Below, in pieces: positions 32,260 through 41,430 of a DNA stretch of 64,000 nucleotides; position 1 is the stretch's first letter, and each line of letters opens with the position of its first letter. The notes under the pieces were generated by a model that was not told where the DNA came from, did no database searches, and saw only the letters and a list, made by a program, of their open reading frames with translations. This DNA is from Pseudarthrobacter enclensis (GTDB lineage Bacteria > Actinomycetota > Actinomycetes > Actinomycetales > Micrococcaceae). The translations under genes were made by a program, and so were the position numbers. The stretch is from contig NZ_KQ758602.1 of NCBI RefSeq assembly GCF_001457025.1, positions 62,001 through 126,000 of the forward strand, in the 5' to 3' direction.

Positions 32260-33238
32260 GGCTTGCCGATCCCGGGGAGTAGTACGCGGCGAGCCGTTCC
32301 AGTCCTTCGTCCAGGGACACGGCCGGCGTCCAGTCGAGGAGTTCGCGGGTGCGGCGCTGGTCGAACCAGTGGGCGGTGGACAGCTGTTCGGCCAGGAACC
32401 GGGTCATGGGCGGTTCCTCCTGCCGCCCGGCCCACAGCCAGAGCTTCTCCACCACGGCTCCTGCTCCCCTGGCAACGGCCCCGGGGACGGCCCACGACGG
32501 CGCCGGGACGCCGCCGGCGGCGCAGATGCCGGCAATGAGTTCGCCCACCGGACGGGGTTCCCCGTTGGTCACCACCACCGCGGAGCCGTGGACGCGGTCC
32601 ATCCGGTCCAGCGCGGCGGCGATGGCCGCCGCCGCGTTGTCCACGTAGGTGGTGTCGATCAGCGCCGCTCCGGAGTCCAGGAGCGGCAGGCGCCTCCGGG
32701 CGGCGCGGGCCAGGACGCGTTCCACCAGCTGGGTGTCGCCCGGGCCCCACACCACGTGGGGGCGGACGGCGGCCACCCGGAAGTCCAGGGAATCCGCGGC
32801 CAGCGCCAGCAGTTCCGCTTCGCCTTTGGTGCGTGCGTAGTCGCCGTGTGCCCTGGCCGGGTCTGCCGGGCCTGCCCCCAATCCCACGAGGGCGGCACCG
32901 GAGTTGGCCACAGACGGGGATGAAACGAACACGAAGTCCGGGACGGATGCCGCTCGGGCGGCGGCGAGGAGGCGGCGGGTGCCTTCGATGTTCACGTTGT
33001 CGAAGTCGGCGGCCCGTCCGGTGAAGGAGACCTTCGCCGCCAGGTGGATGATGCCGTCCTGGCCGCGGACAGCGTCCTTGAGCACCTCGGCGTCGGTGAT
33101 GGAACCGCGCAGGTCAGTGGCGCCGTCGACCCCTGATGGGCGCCGCTGGAGCGTGGTGACGGAGTGGCCGCGGTCCACGAGCAGCCGGGCAACGGCCCCG
33201 CCCAGCATGCCGCTGGCGCCGGTGACAAGGACCCTCAC
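32246..33238 (-). CDS. oleD: OleD, NAD(P)-dependent 2-alkyl-3-ketoacid reductase
   Basis: 330 aa extended SDR of the 3-beta-HSD/epimerase type: GASGMLGG near the N-terminus, HLAAKVSFTG, and the catalytic pair in YARTK. It reduces the beta-keto acid made by OleA to the beta-hydroxy acid in head-to-head olefin synthesis. The start GTG 33238 overlaps the oleBC stop as GTGA; the frame upstream to 33844 lies inside oleBC. Gene order oleA-oleBC-oleD matches Micrococcus luteus. Confidence 0.9.
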   Translation of the reverse strand: MRVLVTGASGMLGGAVARLLVDRGHSVTTLQRRPSGVDGATDLRGSITDAEVLKDAVRGQDGIIHLAAKVSFTGRAADFDNVNIEGTRRLLAAARAASVPDFVFVSSPSVANSGAALVGLGAGPADPARAHGDYARTKGEAELLALAADSLDFRVAAVRPHVVWGPGDTQLVERVLARAARRRLPLLDSGAALIDTTYVDNAAAAIAAALDRMDRVHGSAVVVTNGEPRPVGELIAGICAAGGVPAPSWAVPGAVARGAGAVVEKLWLWAGRQEEPPMTRFLAEQLSTAHWFDQRRTRELLDWTPAVSLDEGLERLAAYYSPGSASLSNQ

Positions 33239-35910
33239 GGCGTTCCCGGACGGCCACCGGCCAGCACCCGTGAAGCCCACCGGGAGAGCCGTGTCCTGTC
33301 GATTTTGGCGTTGTGCCGGATGTCGGTGGGCTGGGCGGGAACCACGAGGACCGCCGAAATTTCGACGCCGGCAGTGCGGGCAGCGGCGCGGACGCTGCCT
33401 GCGAGCGCGGGCGCGGCGGGGCCGGCGCGGCGTGCGGGCGGCACGGTTTCGACGACGGCCACCACGGCCTGGGTGCCGGCAGGCCCCACCCCGGTGACGG
33501 CGGCCAGCCGGATGTCCTCGAGCCGCTCGATGGCCTGTTCGGCGCCCACGGGCGTCACCGGGCCGCCGGGAGCCGTCACCACGTGGGCCAGGCGTCCTTC
33601 CACCCAGAGCCGGCCGGCGGCGTCGAAGTGTCCCACGTCGCCGGTGCGGTGCCAGCCGGGAAGGCCTGCACTGGCCTGCTGGGTCAGCCACAACCTGTCG
33701 TAGGAGTCCTTGACGTGCGGGGCGCTGACCAGGATTTCGCCGGTCACGCCGGGGTCCGTTACGGGCACGGTGCCCGGGGCGGTTCCGTCCGCCTCCAGCG
33801 GGATGACGGCCAGGCGGGCGCCATGGACGGGTTTCCCGACACACACGCCGTTGCCGCCGCCCTGCAGGTTCCCTGCCGCCGTTTCGGCGTCCGCCCCGCG
33901 GATCTGTTCCAGGCTGATGTCGGTGACCGGCAGTGCTTCGGTCATCCCGTACGGGGTGCGCAGCGACGCCGCCGGGACCAGCTGCTGGACCGCGGCCAGG
34001 AGCGGCTCCGGCACGGGCGCGCCGGCGGACAACAGCAGTTCCACCCGGGCCAGCACCTTCAGCCCTGCCTCATCCAGGCCGTCCCGGGTGTCCACCACGT
34101 TCCGCAGTGCCGCGGGCGAGGCGAACACCACCGTGGCGTCGATGGCCGCGGCGGCCGCAGCGAGGGCGCCGGCGGTGAGGGTGCGCGGCGCGGTGACGTC
34201 CATGTCCGGCGTCACCGAGACCGCCCCGAGGGCCGGACCCAGCAGGGCAAAGGGAGCGAAGCCCGCCACCAGCCTTGAACCGGGCCGGATGCCGAACGTG
34301 GAGGCAACGGTGTCCCGCATTGCTGCCAGTTGCCGGTGCGTGTAGACCACGCCCTTGGCGGGGCCCGTGGAGCCGGAGGTGAAGAGGACGGCGGCCGGCG
34401 CGTCCGGGCCGGCCTGCCCGGCGGGCTTGTCCGGGGCCTGCCCCGGGTGTGGTTCAGGGCGTGCGGTAACGGGCCGGCCCAGCGTGTCAAGGGAGGTTTC
34501 GACGCCGAGGATCCGGCGCCGGGCGGCCGGAAGGTCGCGCACGCTGATCCGCCGCCCCGGCCAGCCGAGCACGGACGCCGCCGCAAGTGCGCGGTCGATG
34601 CCGATGATGACATCGGGGGTGGCGCCCCTGACGGCGCGGCTGAGGCCTGCGGTTCCCAGTCCGGCATCGGCCACGACCACTACGGCACCCAAACGGAGGC
34701 AGGCGTACAGCGCCACCGTCAGGTCCACGCCCGGGGGCACCATCAGGCTGACCCGGCTGCCGGGGCCCACTCCGGCCGCTGCCAGCCCGGCCGCGAGGTC
34801 CAGGATCTTCCGGTCCAGCTGCTGCCAGCTCAGCTGCCGGGACGTGCTGCCGTCCGCTGCCATCTCCGCCACGGCCATGCCCGTACCCGCCGGGCCCGCG
34901 GCCTGTTCATCCAGCAGGGACCAGAGCGGGCGGAAGTCTGCAGCGCCCCAGGGTTCTGCCCCTGTTGCCGGTTCCGCAGCGGGTGCCGGCCGGGCAGCTG
35001 CCGCAGGATCCAGGGCGGCGAGCCACTGGAAGATCGGCGAGGCGATGTCCCGGTCCTCGGCCACCAGGTGGCCGGCGCCCTCGAAGCGGTGCACCTGTGC
35101 GTGCGGCAGCCGCTCCACCAGGTCCTTCAGGTACCGGTCGGAGAAAATGGGGTCCCGTGGCCCCCAGAGCATCAGCGCCGGGACGTCCAGACCGCGCAGC
35201 CCTTCCGCCACGCCGGTGAGCGCCGGGAAGCTGGGGTGGGTTCCATCCACAGGGATGTCCGCCACGAAGTTGCCCACCCCGAAGCGGCGCGCGGCGCCGC
35301 GGTAAGGGGCCATGTAGGCGGCACGGATATCTGCAGGCAGCGGCGGATGGGCCAGGGAGTGGGTCACCCGCAGGAAGGAATCCGAGGTCACGGTCCCCCA
35401 CTGGTGCACCGCAGGGTGCAGGGCCAGCCGGAGCGCCGGCGGGATCTTCGAGGCGGCGGGCTGGTGGACGGCGGTGTTGGTCAGCACCACGCCGGAGAGC
35501 TGGTCCCGGTGGGCCAGTGCCCAGCCGAGGCTGATGGCTCCGCCCCAGTCGTGGCCCACCGTGACCACTGGTCCGTCAAGGCCCAGTGCCGCGGTGAGGT
35601 CGCCGAGGTCATTGATCCGGTCCGCCAGGCGGCGGAAGGTTCCTGTCCGTTCCGAATAGCCCATGTCCAGCTGGTCCACCGCCACCACCCGCCACGGGTG
35701 GGCGGGATCGGACCCGGCGGCCAGCAGGGTCCGCCACAGGTAGGACCAGGTGGGGTTGCCGTGCACGCACAGCAGGGTGCCGGCGGGAGCCAGCCCCTTG
35801 GCCGCAAGCTGGGGTCCGTTGTCCAGGATGTGCCAGCGGCGGGCAGTTCCGGGCGCATCCGGAGCGGACGTGGAGGGAACCTGAACCTCGCGGGACCACT
35901 CCGGGTCCAC
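33235..35910 (-). CDS. oleBC: OleBC fusion: beta-lactone decarboxylase plus beta-lactone synthetase
   Basis: 891 aa. Residues 1-300 are a haloalkane-dehalogenase-like alpha/beta hydrolase: HGNPTW (50-55), nucleophile Asp121 in GHDWGG, and the His in GAGHLVAED. After an Ala/Pro linker, residues about 325-891 are an AMP-dependent synthetase with the P-loop AVLFTSGSTGPAKG near 507-520 and a truncated C-terminal cap. OleC turns the beta-hydroxy acid into a beta-lactone and OleB decarboxylates it to a cis-olefin. The fusion is a known actinobacterial arrangement. I place the start at GTG 35910, 18 nt after the oleA stop, because frames further upstream lie in oleA; an alternative start nearby is possible. 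Confidence 0.9.
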   Translation of the reverse strand: MDPEWSREVQVPSTSAPDAPGTARRWHILDNGPQLAAKGLAPAGTLLCVHGNPTWSYLWRTLLAAGSDPAHPWRVVAVDQLDMGYSERTGTFRRLADRINDLGDLTAALGLDGPVVTVGHDWGGAISLGWALAHRDQLSGVVLTNTAVHQPAASKIPPALRLALHPAVHQWGTVTSDSFLRVTHSLAHPPLPADIRAAYMAPYRGAARRFGVGNFVADIPVDGTHPSFPALTGVAEGLRGLDVPALMLWGPRDPIFSDRYLKDLVERLPHAQVHRFEGAGHLVAEDRDIASPIFQWLAALDPAAAARPAPAAEPATGAEPWGAADFRPLWSLLDEQAAGPAGTGMAVAEMAADGSTSRQLSWQQLDRKILDLAAGLAAAGVGPGSRVSLMVPPGVDLTVALYACLRLGAVVVVADAGLGTAGLSRAVRGATPDVIIGIDRALAAASVLGWPGRRISVRDLPAARRRILGVETSLDTLGRPVTARPEPHPGQAPDKPAGQAGPDAPAAVLFTSGSTGPAKGVVYTHRQLAAMRDTVASTFGIRPGSRLVAGFAPFALLGPALGAVSVTPDMDVTAPRTLTAGALAAAAAAIDATVVFASPAALRNVVDTRDGLDEAGLKVLARVELLLSAGAPVPEPLLAAVQQLVPAASLRTPYGMTEALPVTDISLEQIRGADAETAAGNLQGGGNGVCVGKPVHGARLAVIPLEADGTAPGTVPVTDPGVTGEILVSAPHVKDSYDRLWLTQQASAGLPGWHRTGDVGHFDAAGRLWVEGRLAHVVTAPGGPVTPVGAEQAIERLEDIRLAAVTGVGPAGTQAVVAVVETVPPARRAGPAAPALAGSVRAAARTAGVEISAVLVVPAQPTDIRHNAKIDRTRLSRWASRVLAGGRPGTP

Positions 35911-35927
35911 GCCTGGCCAGGCGGCGG

Positions 35928-36950
35928 CTACCAAACGATCTCGATCATCGCGGTGTTCAGCCCGGAGCCCACACCCATGCACAGGACGCGGTCCCCGGCC
36001 TCCAGGGACTGTGCCTCGGCGGCGAGGGTCATGGGCAGCGATGCCGGGCCCACGTTGCCCCAGTGCGGGAAGGTGATGGGAACCTTGGCGGGGTCCAGGT
36101 TGATTGCTTCGATGATGGCCTGGGTATAGGCGTTGCTCACCTGGTGCGTGACGTAGCGGTCCATCGCCGCCCAGTCCCATTCCGGCTGGGCTTCATGCCA
36201 GGCGTCCACCACCAGCTGCAGGCCGCCGTCGAGCAGGCCCTTGGTGTCGGTGTTCATCCCGTCGATGCCGCCCACGCACAGTTCGTGGTGTTCGGTGCCG
36301 GCGCGCATCACACCGCCCACCAGCCGGTGCGCTCCCGGGTGGCCGTCGGCCGGACCCAGCACGGCGGCGGCGGCGCCGGAGCCCAGGGTCAGGGTGGCGA
36401 ACTCGCGGTTGAAGTCCTCGCGGGTAGTCTCGGGCCGCTGCAGCCGGGCCAGGGTGGCCTCCTGGGTGGCTTCGGCGTCCTCAGCGTTGACGATCACCGC
36501 GTACTTGATCTGGCCTGAATCGATCATGTTCGCCGCCAGGGTCAGCCCGTTCACGAAGCCCAGGCAGGCATTGGCGAGGTCGAAGTTCATGGCCGACGAC
36601 GGCAGGCCCAGTCCGTGGTGGATCTTGACCGCCACGGACGGTTCGAGGTTCCGCCGGGTCACGGAGGTGTTGATCAGCAGGCCGACGTCCGACGCTTCGA
36701 TGCCGGCCTCGGCGAGGGCCTTGGCACCGGCTTCGATGGCGGCGTCGTCGAAGGAGGTGCCGTCCGCCCACCAGCGCCGGTGCGTGATGCCGGCAACCCG
36801 TTCCAGGAGCCGCGGCGGGAATTTCAGCCGCTGCAGGGTCGATGCCAGCCGGCGGTCGAAGTCACCGGAACTCACGATCCTGGGAGCTTCGACGCTGCTG
36901 ACCGAGAGCAGCGCGGTGTTGGTGTGCCGGAAGGTTGCGTTACCTGCCAA
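35928..36950 (-). CDS. oleA: OleA, head-to-head acyl-CoA condensing thiolase
   Basis: 340 aa thiolase-fold protein related to KAS III. The catalytic Cys129 is in DLANACLGFVNG, the OleA-typical Glu103 in RRNLEPSVA, and the oxyanion Asn in HWGNVGPAS. It joins two fatty acyl-CoAs without decarboxylation to a 2-alkyl-3-ketoacid. It heads the oleA-oleBC-oleD run. No IclR-type palindrome is seen in its upstream gap, so it is probably regulated separately from the surrounding catabolic genes. Confidence 0.93.
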   Translation of the reverse strand: MAGNATFRHTNTALLSVSSVEAPRIVSSGDFDRRLASTLQRLKFPPRLLERVAGITHRRWWADGTSFDDAAIEAGAKALAEAGIEASDVGLLINTSVTRRNLEPSVAVKIHHGLGLPSSAMNFDLANACLGFVNGLTLAANMIDSGQIKYAVIVNAEDAEATQEATLARLQRPETTREDFNREFATLTLGSGAAAAVLGPADGHPGAHRLVGGVMRAGTEHHELCVGGIDGMNTDTKGLLDGGLQLVVDAWHEAQPEWDWAAMDRYVTHQVSNAYTQAIIEAINLDPAKVPITFPHWGNVGPASLPMTLAAEAQSLEAGDRVLCMGVGSGLNTAMIEIVW

Positions 36951-37064
36951 TTCAAGCCCCTGTTCGTTTCCGTCCTGCGGTGTGAAGTACCCACCGGCGC
37001 AGGAGCTTAACTATGCAGGCAAGTGCCCCGTCCTGCATATTTGTCCCCGCTCAGTTGTTCCCGC

Positions 37065-38069
37065 TCAGCGGGGCGCCGGGGTGTCCTTCAGGGGGCGTCG
37101 GGCCAGCCAAGCTGCAACTATGGCGCCTGAGATATTGTGCCACAGCGAGAAAACGGCCGACGGCAGCGCGGCCAGCGGGCTGAAGTGTGCCGTGGCCAGG
37201 GTGGCGGCCAGGCCGGAGTTCTGCATGCCGACTTCGAAGGCGAGGGCGCGGCGTGCCTTGTCGTCCAGCCGGCCGAGTTTCCCGGCGAGGTAGCCCAGGC
37301 CCAGGCCGAAGCCGTTGTGCAGGACGACGGCCAGGAACACGATGCCGCCGGCGGCCACGATCTTGCCGGCGCTGCCGGCCACCACGATGGCCACGATCAG
37401 GGAAATCACGACGGCGGACGCCCAGGGAAGTGCCGGGAGGACCTTGTCCACGAGCTTCTTGAGGAACAGCCGGGCCAACAGGCCCGCAACCACCGGGAAG
37501 AGGACGGTGTTGAGGATGTCCACCACCATGCCGCCGGCATCGATGTTCAGGTAGGAGCCGGCCAGGAACAGGACCAGCAGCGGCGTGACGATGGGCGCGA
37601 TCAGCGTGGACACGGAGGCAACGGCCACGGACAGGGCAACATCGCCCTTGGCCAGGAAGGCCATCACGTTCGAAGCGGTGCCGGACGGTGCGCAGCCCAC
37701 CAGGATCAGGCCCACGGCCAGTTCGGGTTCGAGGTTCAGGGCCGTGGCGATCAGCCAGCCGGCGCCCGGCATGATCACGTAGTGCGCCACGATGCCCAGG
37801 GCCACTGCCCACGGGCGCTTTGCCACGGCGGCGAAGTCGGGCGGGGTCAGCGTGAGGCCCATGCAGAACATGATGATGCCCAGCAGGAAGGGCACGCTGG
37901 GGGCCATGGGCTTGAAAAGGCCCGGGAGCAGGAACCCGAGGATGCCCGCGGCAACCACCAGGAGCGGGAAGACTGTGACGGCCACACGGGCAATCCTGCT
38001 TTCCGCGGCGAGGGCCGGGTTGACGGGTGTTCCGCCGGGAGTGTTCTGGGATTTTGTTGCCTCAAGCAT
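37065..38069 (-). CDS. Bile acid:sodium symporter (BASS) family transporter
   Basis: 334 aa with nine or ten predicted transmembrane helices. GLTLTPPDF, GCAPSGTASNVMAFLAKGD and the late VGMQNSGLAATLA are the family motifs (sodium-site residues in the crossing helices). Bacterial members move keto acids, pantoate or sulfonates. It reads toward oleA on the same strand, 114 nt apart, and is divergent from the MarR regulator, which may control it. Confidence 0.87.
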   Translation of the reverse strand: MLEATKSQNTPGGTPVNPALAAESRIARVAVTVFPLLVVAAGILGFLLPGLFKPMAPSVPFLLGIIMFCMGLTLTPPDFAAVAKRPWAVALGIVAHYVIMPGAGWLIATALNLEPELAVGLILVGCAPSGTASNVMAFLAKGDVALSVAVASVSTLIAPIVTPLLVLFLAGSYLNIDAGGMVVDILNTVLFPVVAGLLARLFLKKLVDKVLPALPWASAVVISLIVAIVVAGSAGKIVAAGGIVFLAVVLHNGFGLGLGYLAGKLGRLDDKARRALAFEVGMQNSGLAATLATAHFSPLAALPSAVFSLWHNISGAIVAAWLARRPLKDTPAPR

Positions 38070-38217
38070 CCAATCATGGTGGCACCAGCTGGTATGGTTC
38101 CGCCAATCGATGACCGTGAACAGTCACAACGGCGGCACCCTGAAGCTGCTGCGCGCGGCATATCCGCCACCGCCGGCACTTGGGGCGGTACCACCGTGGT
38201 GTGAGATCCTTGTTGAA

Positions 38218-38242
38218 ATCAATGAACTTTCAGATCATTGAT
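38218..38242. promoter_or_regulatory. Inverted repeat, probable MarR operator
   Basis: ATCAATGA (38218-38225) and TCATTGAT (38235-38242) are exact inverted repeats with a 9-nt spacer, in the AT-rich divergent gap 31 nt upstream of the MarR start. GTTGA and TCAAC extend the symmetry outward with a small offset. Confidence 0.6.
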
Positions 38243-38272
38243 AAAGTCAACTATTTTTACACCGGAGTTGTG

Positions 38273-38740
38273 ATGGCCGCCTTGGGCACAGACGTACAGA
38301 CCCCCCGCCTTGCCGCAGCCAGGATCGGAAGTGATGCGGGCCTGCTGCTCGCCAAGCTGCACGCCGCCGGGTCGGCCCTGAACAACAAGGCCCTGGCCAA
38401 CTATGGCCTGCGGGAACGTTCCTTTTCCGTCCTGACCCTGGCCTGCAGCGGGCTGGAGCCGACGCAGCGGGAACTGGCGGATTTCCTCGGCCTGGACCCG
38501 AGCCAGGTGGTCACCCTGGTGGACGACCTGGAACGCCGCGGCCTGGTGGAACGGGCGCAGGGAAAGCAGGACCGGCGCGCCAAGATCATCGTGTCCACCG
38601 CGGAGGGGCGCCGGTGGCACACGAAGGCACGAGCGGTGCTGGACAGGGCGGAACTGGACCAGCTCAATGGCCTGACCCGGGAAGAGAAGCACGACCTGAA
38701 GCGGCTGCTCCGCAAGGCACTGTGGGGCGCCGCGGAATAG
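38273..38740 (+). CDS. MarR family transcriptional regulator
   Basis: 155 aa. The winged HTH is at about residues 45-115: SVLTLACSG, TQRELADFLGLDPSQVVTLVDDLERRGLVER, then the wing QDRRAKIIVSTAEGRRW. The ATG at 38273 has CCGGAG at suitable spacing; the open frame upstream runs through the operator region and is rejected. It probably autoregulates and may control the divergent BASS transporter. Confidence 0.88.
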   Translation: MAALGTDVQTPRLAAARIGSDAGLLLAKLHAAGSALNNKALANYGLRERSFSVLTLACSGLEPTQRELADFLGLDPSQVVTLVDDLERRGLVERAQGKQDRRAKIIVSTAEGRRWHTKARAVLDRAELDQLNGLTREEKHDLKRLLRKALWGAAE

Positions 38741-38859
38741 CGGCCGCCCGCTGGGGCCTAAGGCCCTGCCGCTGCCGGTGGCGCGGGCGGACAATACAGG
38801 CACGGGCAACAACGGCTGCAGATGCCATTCCGCAGCGTTGGCCGGAAAGGATGCGGGCC

Positions 38860-39117
38860 ATGATGTATTGGGACGGCGCCATGGGGGCATGGGGATACAT
38901 CCTGCCCGCTCTCAGCTACATCCTGTTCTGGGCCGCCGTCATCACGGCGATCATCCTGTTTGCCCGGCATGTTGCGGCGGGCCGCCGGCACGAGGGAGAG
39001 GGCCCAACCTACGGCGTGGCCGAACACCTGCTGGCTGAACGCTTCGCCCGCGGCGAGATCGACGAAAGCGAATACCTGGCCAGGCTGGCCGTGCTCCGCC
39101 GCGGCCGCACCGGCTAG
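38860..39117 (+). CDS. Small membrane protein with a SHOCT domain
   Basis: 85 aa. One transmembrane helix (about 15-37) is followed by a basic linker and the SHOCT motif at the C-terminus (AEHLLAERFARGEIDESEYLARLAVL). GGAAAGG lies 9 nt before ATG 38860; in-frame ATGs at 38851 and 38863 are less well placed. SHOCT domains act as oligomerisation or regulatory tails; function unknown. Confidence 0.82.
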   Translation: MMYWDGAMGAWGYILPALSYILFWAAVITAIILFARHVAAGRRHEGEGPTYGVAEHLLAERFARGEIDESEYLARLAVLRRGRTG

Positions 39118-39135
39118 GCGTACACCTGCGCGCGC

Positions 39136-40407
39136 TCAGGACCCGGAAGCCCCGCAGCCGTTCCCGCCGTACACCAGCCAGGCCGGCAGCGCGGCGGCGA
39201 AGTCATCCCGGATGGCCGGGGTGCTGGTGACCGTCCAGTCGATCCGTCCGTTGACCTCTGCTTCCTCGGTGTCCCAGTCGAACCAGTTCAGCATCTTCAG
39301 CTGCGGGAACCGGTCCCGGGTCTGGGGGCTGAACACCTGCTCCCACCAGGCCCGCTTGATGTCTGCCTCGGCTGCTCCGCCCGCCGCCGGGTTGTAGAGC
39401 GCGGCCGTTCCGGGGATGGCGAAGGGCTTGTTGCGGTCCGTGGCGTACTCGGCGTAAAAGTCCGGGAGGAAACTTTCATCCCCGTTGGCGCCGTTGTAGG
39501 TGCCGGTGAGCTGGGCGGCGAACTTGTTGGCTTCCGGCACCTCGTTCTCACCCCAGGGGTAGACGGATCCCCAGTGGAACAGGGACAGCCCCACCCAGTC
39601 CACCGCGGCGTCGCCGGGATAGTACGGGGCATAGGGGTCATCGGCGGTGTTCAGCCGGCCGTCGCCGTTGGTGTCCAGGGCGCCGAATTCCGGCGTGCCG
39701 GCCTGGGCTTCATACTGGCGCCCCGGGTAGGCGTAGCCGCCGGCGTAGGACGGGGCCCACATCGTGGCCGTTCCGGGCGCTCCGGCATGGACCGCGTCCG
39801 CCACCCGGGTGAAAGCTGCTGTGTAGGCGAGGGGCTGCTGCGCCCACGGGAACCAGAAGCCGTTCATCTCGTGCCCGAACCGGATGATCACCGGGACCCC
39901 GCCGGCATTGACGGCTGCCACGTCCCGGGCCAGCGCGGCGGCGGCCTCCGGGGTCACCGCTTCCAGTCCCTGTTTGGGCTCCAGGGTCAGCAGCAGGATG
40001 TGCCCGTCCGCCCGGACCTTCGCCGCAGTGTCGTTGAGCCGGTCCCGTTCCTCCGCGCCGTAGGGGAAGTCCACGTAGGCTACGGCGACGGCGGGTTTGT
40101 GTCCCAGGTCTGCGGCGTAGCGGGACAGCGGCTTGGCATCCAGGTCCGCGTTGATGCCAAAGAGGGCGCCCGACGCCGGTACCCAGGCCGTCCTGTCCGT
40201 CACCGCGCACGCGGGGTTGGCGGCGCTCCGGCTGGGGGTTGCCTCCGCGTCCGGGCGGTCGCGGTTGGCCAGCCCGCTGGAGATGCCGGCGGCACCCAGG
40301 CCCGCCGCGACCAGCACCACGAGGCCGGGGACCGCCCAGTCCCGCGCCCGGCTGAGGAAGAGCCGGCCCCGGCCCGTCCCCTCTTCGGTGGACTGCTCGT
40401 CGGACAT
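39136..40407 (-). CDS. GH26-like membrane-anchored protein, nucleophile apparently missing
   Basis: 423 aa. One N-terminal transmembrane helix (about 25-45) anchors an extracellular domain. IIRFGHEMNGFWFPW (175-188) carries the GH26 acid/base Glu180 with the R-x-x-H-E-M-N-G-x-W pattern, and MWAPSYAGG follows. The place where GH26 has its nucleophile (K-P-x-x-I-A-E-T-G) reads KPFAIPGTAAL (327-337), with Gly in place of Glu. DTNGDGRLNTADD (245-257) is a calcium-loop-like insertion. It may bind a mannan-like polysaccharide without cleaving it, or use another residue. Confidence 0.75.
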   Translation of the reverse strand: MSDEQSTEEGTGRGRLFLSRARDWAVPGLVVLVAAGLGAAGISSGLANRDRPDAEATPSRSAANPACAVTDRTAWVPASGALFGINADLDAKPLSRYAADLGHKPAVAVAYVDFPYGAEERDRLNDTAAKVRADGHILLLTLEPKQGLEAVTPEAAAALARDVAAVNAGGVPVIIRFGHEMNGFWFPWAQQPLAYTAAFTRVADAVHAGAPGTATMWAPSYAGGYAYPGRQYEAQAGTPEFGALDTNGDGRLNTADDPYAPYYPGDAAVDWVGLSLFHWGSVYPWGENEVPEANKFAAQLTGTYNGANGDESFLPDFYAEYATDRNKPFAIPGTAALYNPAAGGAAEADIKRAWWEQVFSPQTRDRFPQLKMLNWFDWDTEEAEVNGRIDWTVTSTPAIRDDFAAALPAWLVYGGNGCGASGS

Positions 40408-40443
40408 ACGGGACCCCCTGCTGGCCTGCGGTTTTATTCCATC

Positions 40444-41430
40444 CTACGGGCGGAGGTCCTGCCGCCGCCCTGCGGACCGCAGTTCCCGGGCCAGGAACTC
40501 CAGCGCCGGTTTGCCTTCGGGAAGGCCGGCCGTGTGGTTGAGGTGGCCGTGGACGCCGCCCTCGGCCAGGTAGTAGGTCAGGGGAACGCCGGCCCGCTCC
40601 AGGCTGGAGGCGAACAGCTCGGCCGAGCCGCGGGCGTCGTCGTACTCGCAGGCCAGCAGGGCGGTGGGCGGAAGTCCGGCGGGGTCCGCGTAGCCCGGCA
40701 TGGCGTAGGAGGGTGCCATGCTGACGGGGCCGCCCACGTAGTTCTCGGCGGTCCGGAGGCTGTCTTCGGGCGTGAAGCGCAGGTGCCGCGGGAGTCCCGC
40801 CATCACGTCTTCGTCCAGGCCCTGGGCGGGTGGCGGCAGTTCGGCATGCAGGAAGGGGTAGGCCAGCAGGAGTTTGGCGGGCAGGGGTTTCCCGGCGTCC
40901 ATCAGGTAGAGGGCCGCACCCACCGCCAGGTTTCCGCCGGCCCCGGCCCCGCCCAGGCAGAGCAGGCCGGGGTCAATGCCCAATGATGACGCGTTCCCGC
41001 GGGCCCAGAACCAGCCGGCCAGGGCGTCCTCATGCGGGATGGGGTAGGAAACGCCGTCGCGTGCCAGCCGATAGTCCACGGACAGGACGGGCATCCCGCC
41101 GTCCGCCAGCACCCGCGCAAGGTAGTCCGATTCCGGAATGTCCACGCTGCCGCTGACGAACCCGCCGCCATGCAGCCACACGAGCGCCGGCATCCCAGCT
41201 TCCGCAGCTTCACCGTAGATCCTGATGCGCACCTGGCCGCTCCGGCCGTCTGCGGTCACCGTGCGGACGGGAACCTCCGGTCCGGGTGCGCGGACGGCGT
41301 CCGGGTTCAGGAACCGGGGGCCTTCGGGGCTGGCAAGGTACTCGGCAAAGCCCGCTGCCGGCACCTCCGCAGGCCCTGGCCGGGGATGGTCAGCGGCCTG
41401 CGCGGCGGTGCCGGGTTGCCGCGGGGTCAT
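40444..41430 (-). CDS. HSL-family alpha/beta hydrolase with a lost nucleophile serine
   Basis: 328 aa. The oxyanion motif HGGGF (87-91) and the late acid/His segments ([13 protein letters not shown]) are normal. The nucleophile elbow, however, reads LGGAGAGGN (159-167), where relatives have GDSAGGN; Gly163 (codon GGG) sits in place of Ser. As written it should not be a serine esterase. Its ATG overlaps the end of the upstream hydrolase gene by 4 nt, the last step of a GH78-hydrolase-hydrolase run. Confidence 0.8.
   Translation of the reverse strand: MTPRQPGTAAQAADHPRPGPAEVPAAGFAEYLASPEGPRFLNPDAVRAPGPEVPVRTVTADGRSGQVRIRIYGEAAEAGMPALVWLHGGGFVSGSVDIPESDYLARVLADGGMPVLSVDYRLARDGVSYPIPHEDALAGWFWARGNASSLGIDPGLLCLGGAGAGGNLAVGAALYLMDAGKPLPAKLLLAYPFLHAELPPPAQGLDEDVMAGLPRHLRFTPEDSLRTAENYVGGPVSMAPSYAMPGYADPAGLPPTALLACEYDDARGSAELFASSLERAGVPLTYYLAEGGVHGHLNHTAGLPEGKPALEFLARELRSAGRRQDLRP

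Noticed and set aside
34330..36129. 599-codon frame on the plus strand
   Set aside because: Antisense to oleBC and oleA, which have complete catalytic motifs; no homology-like features.
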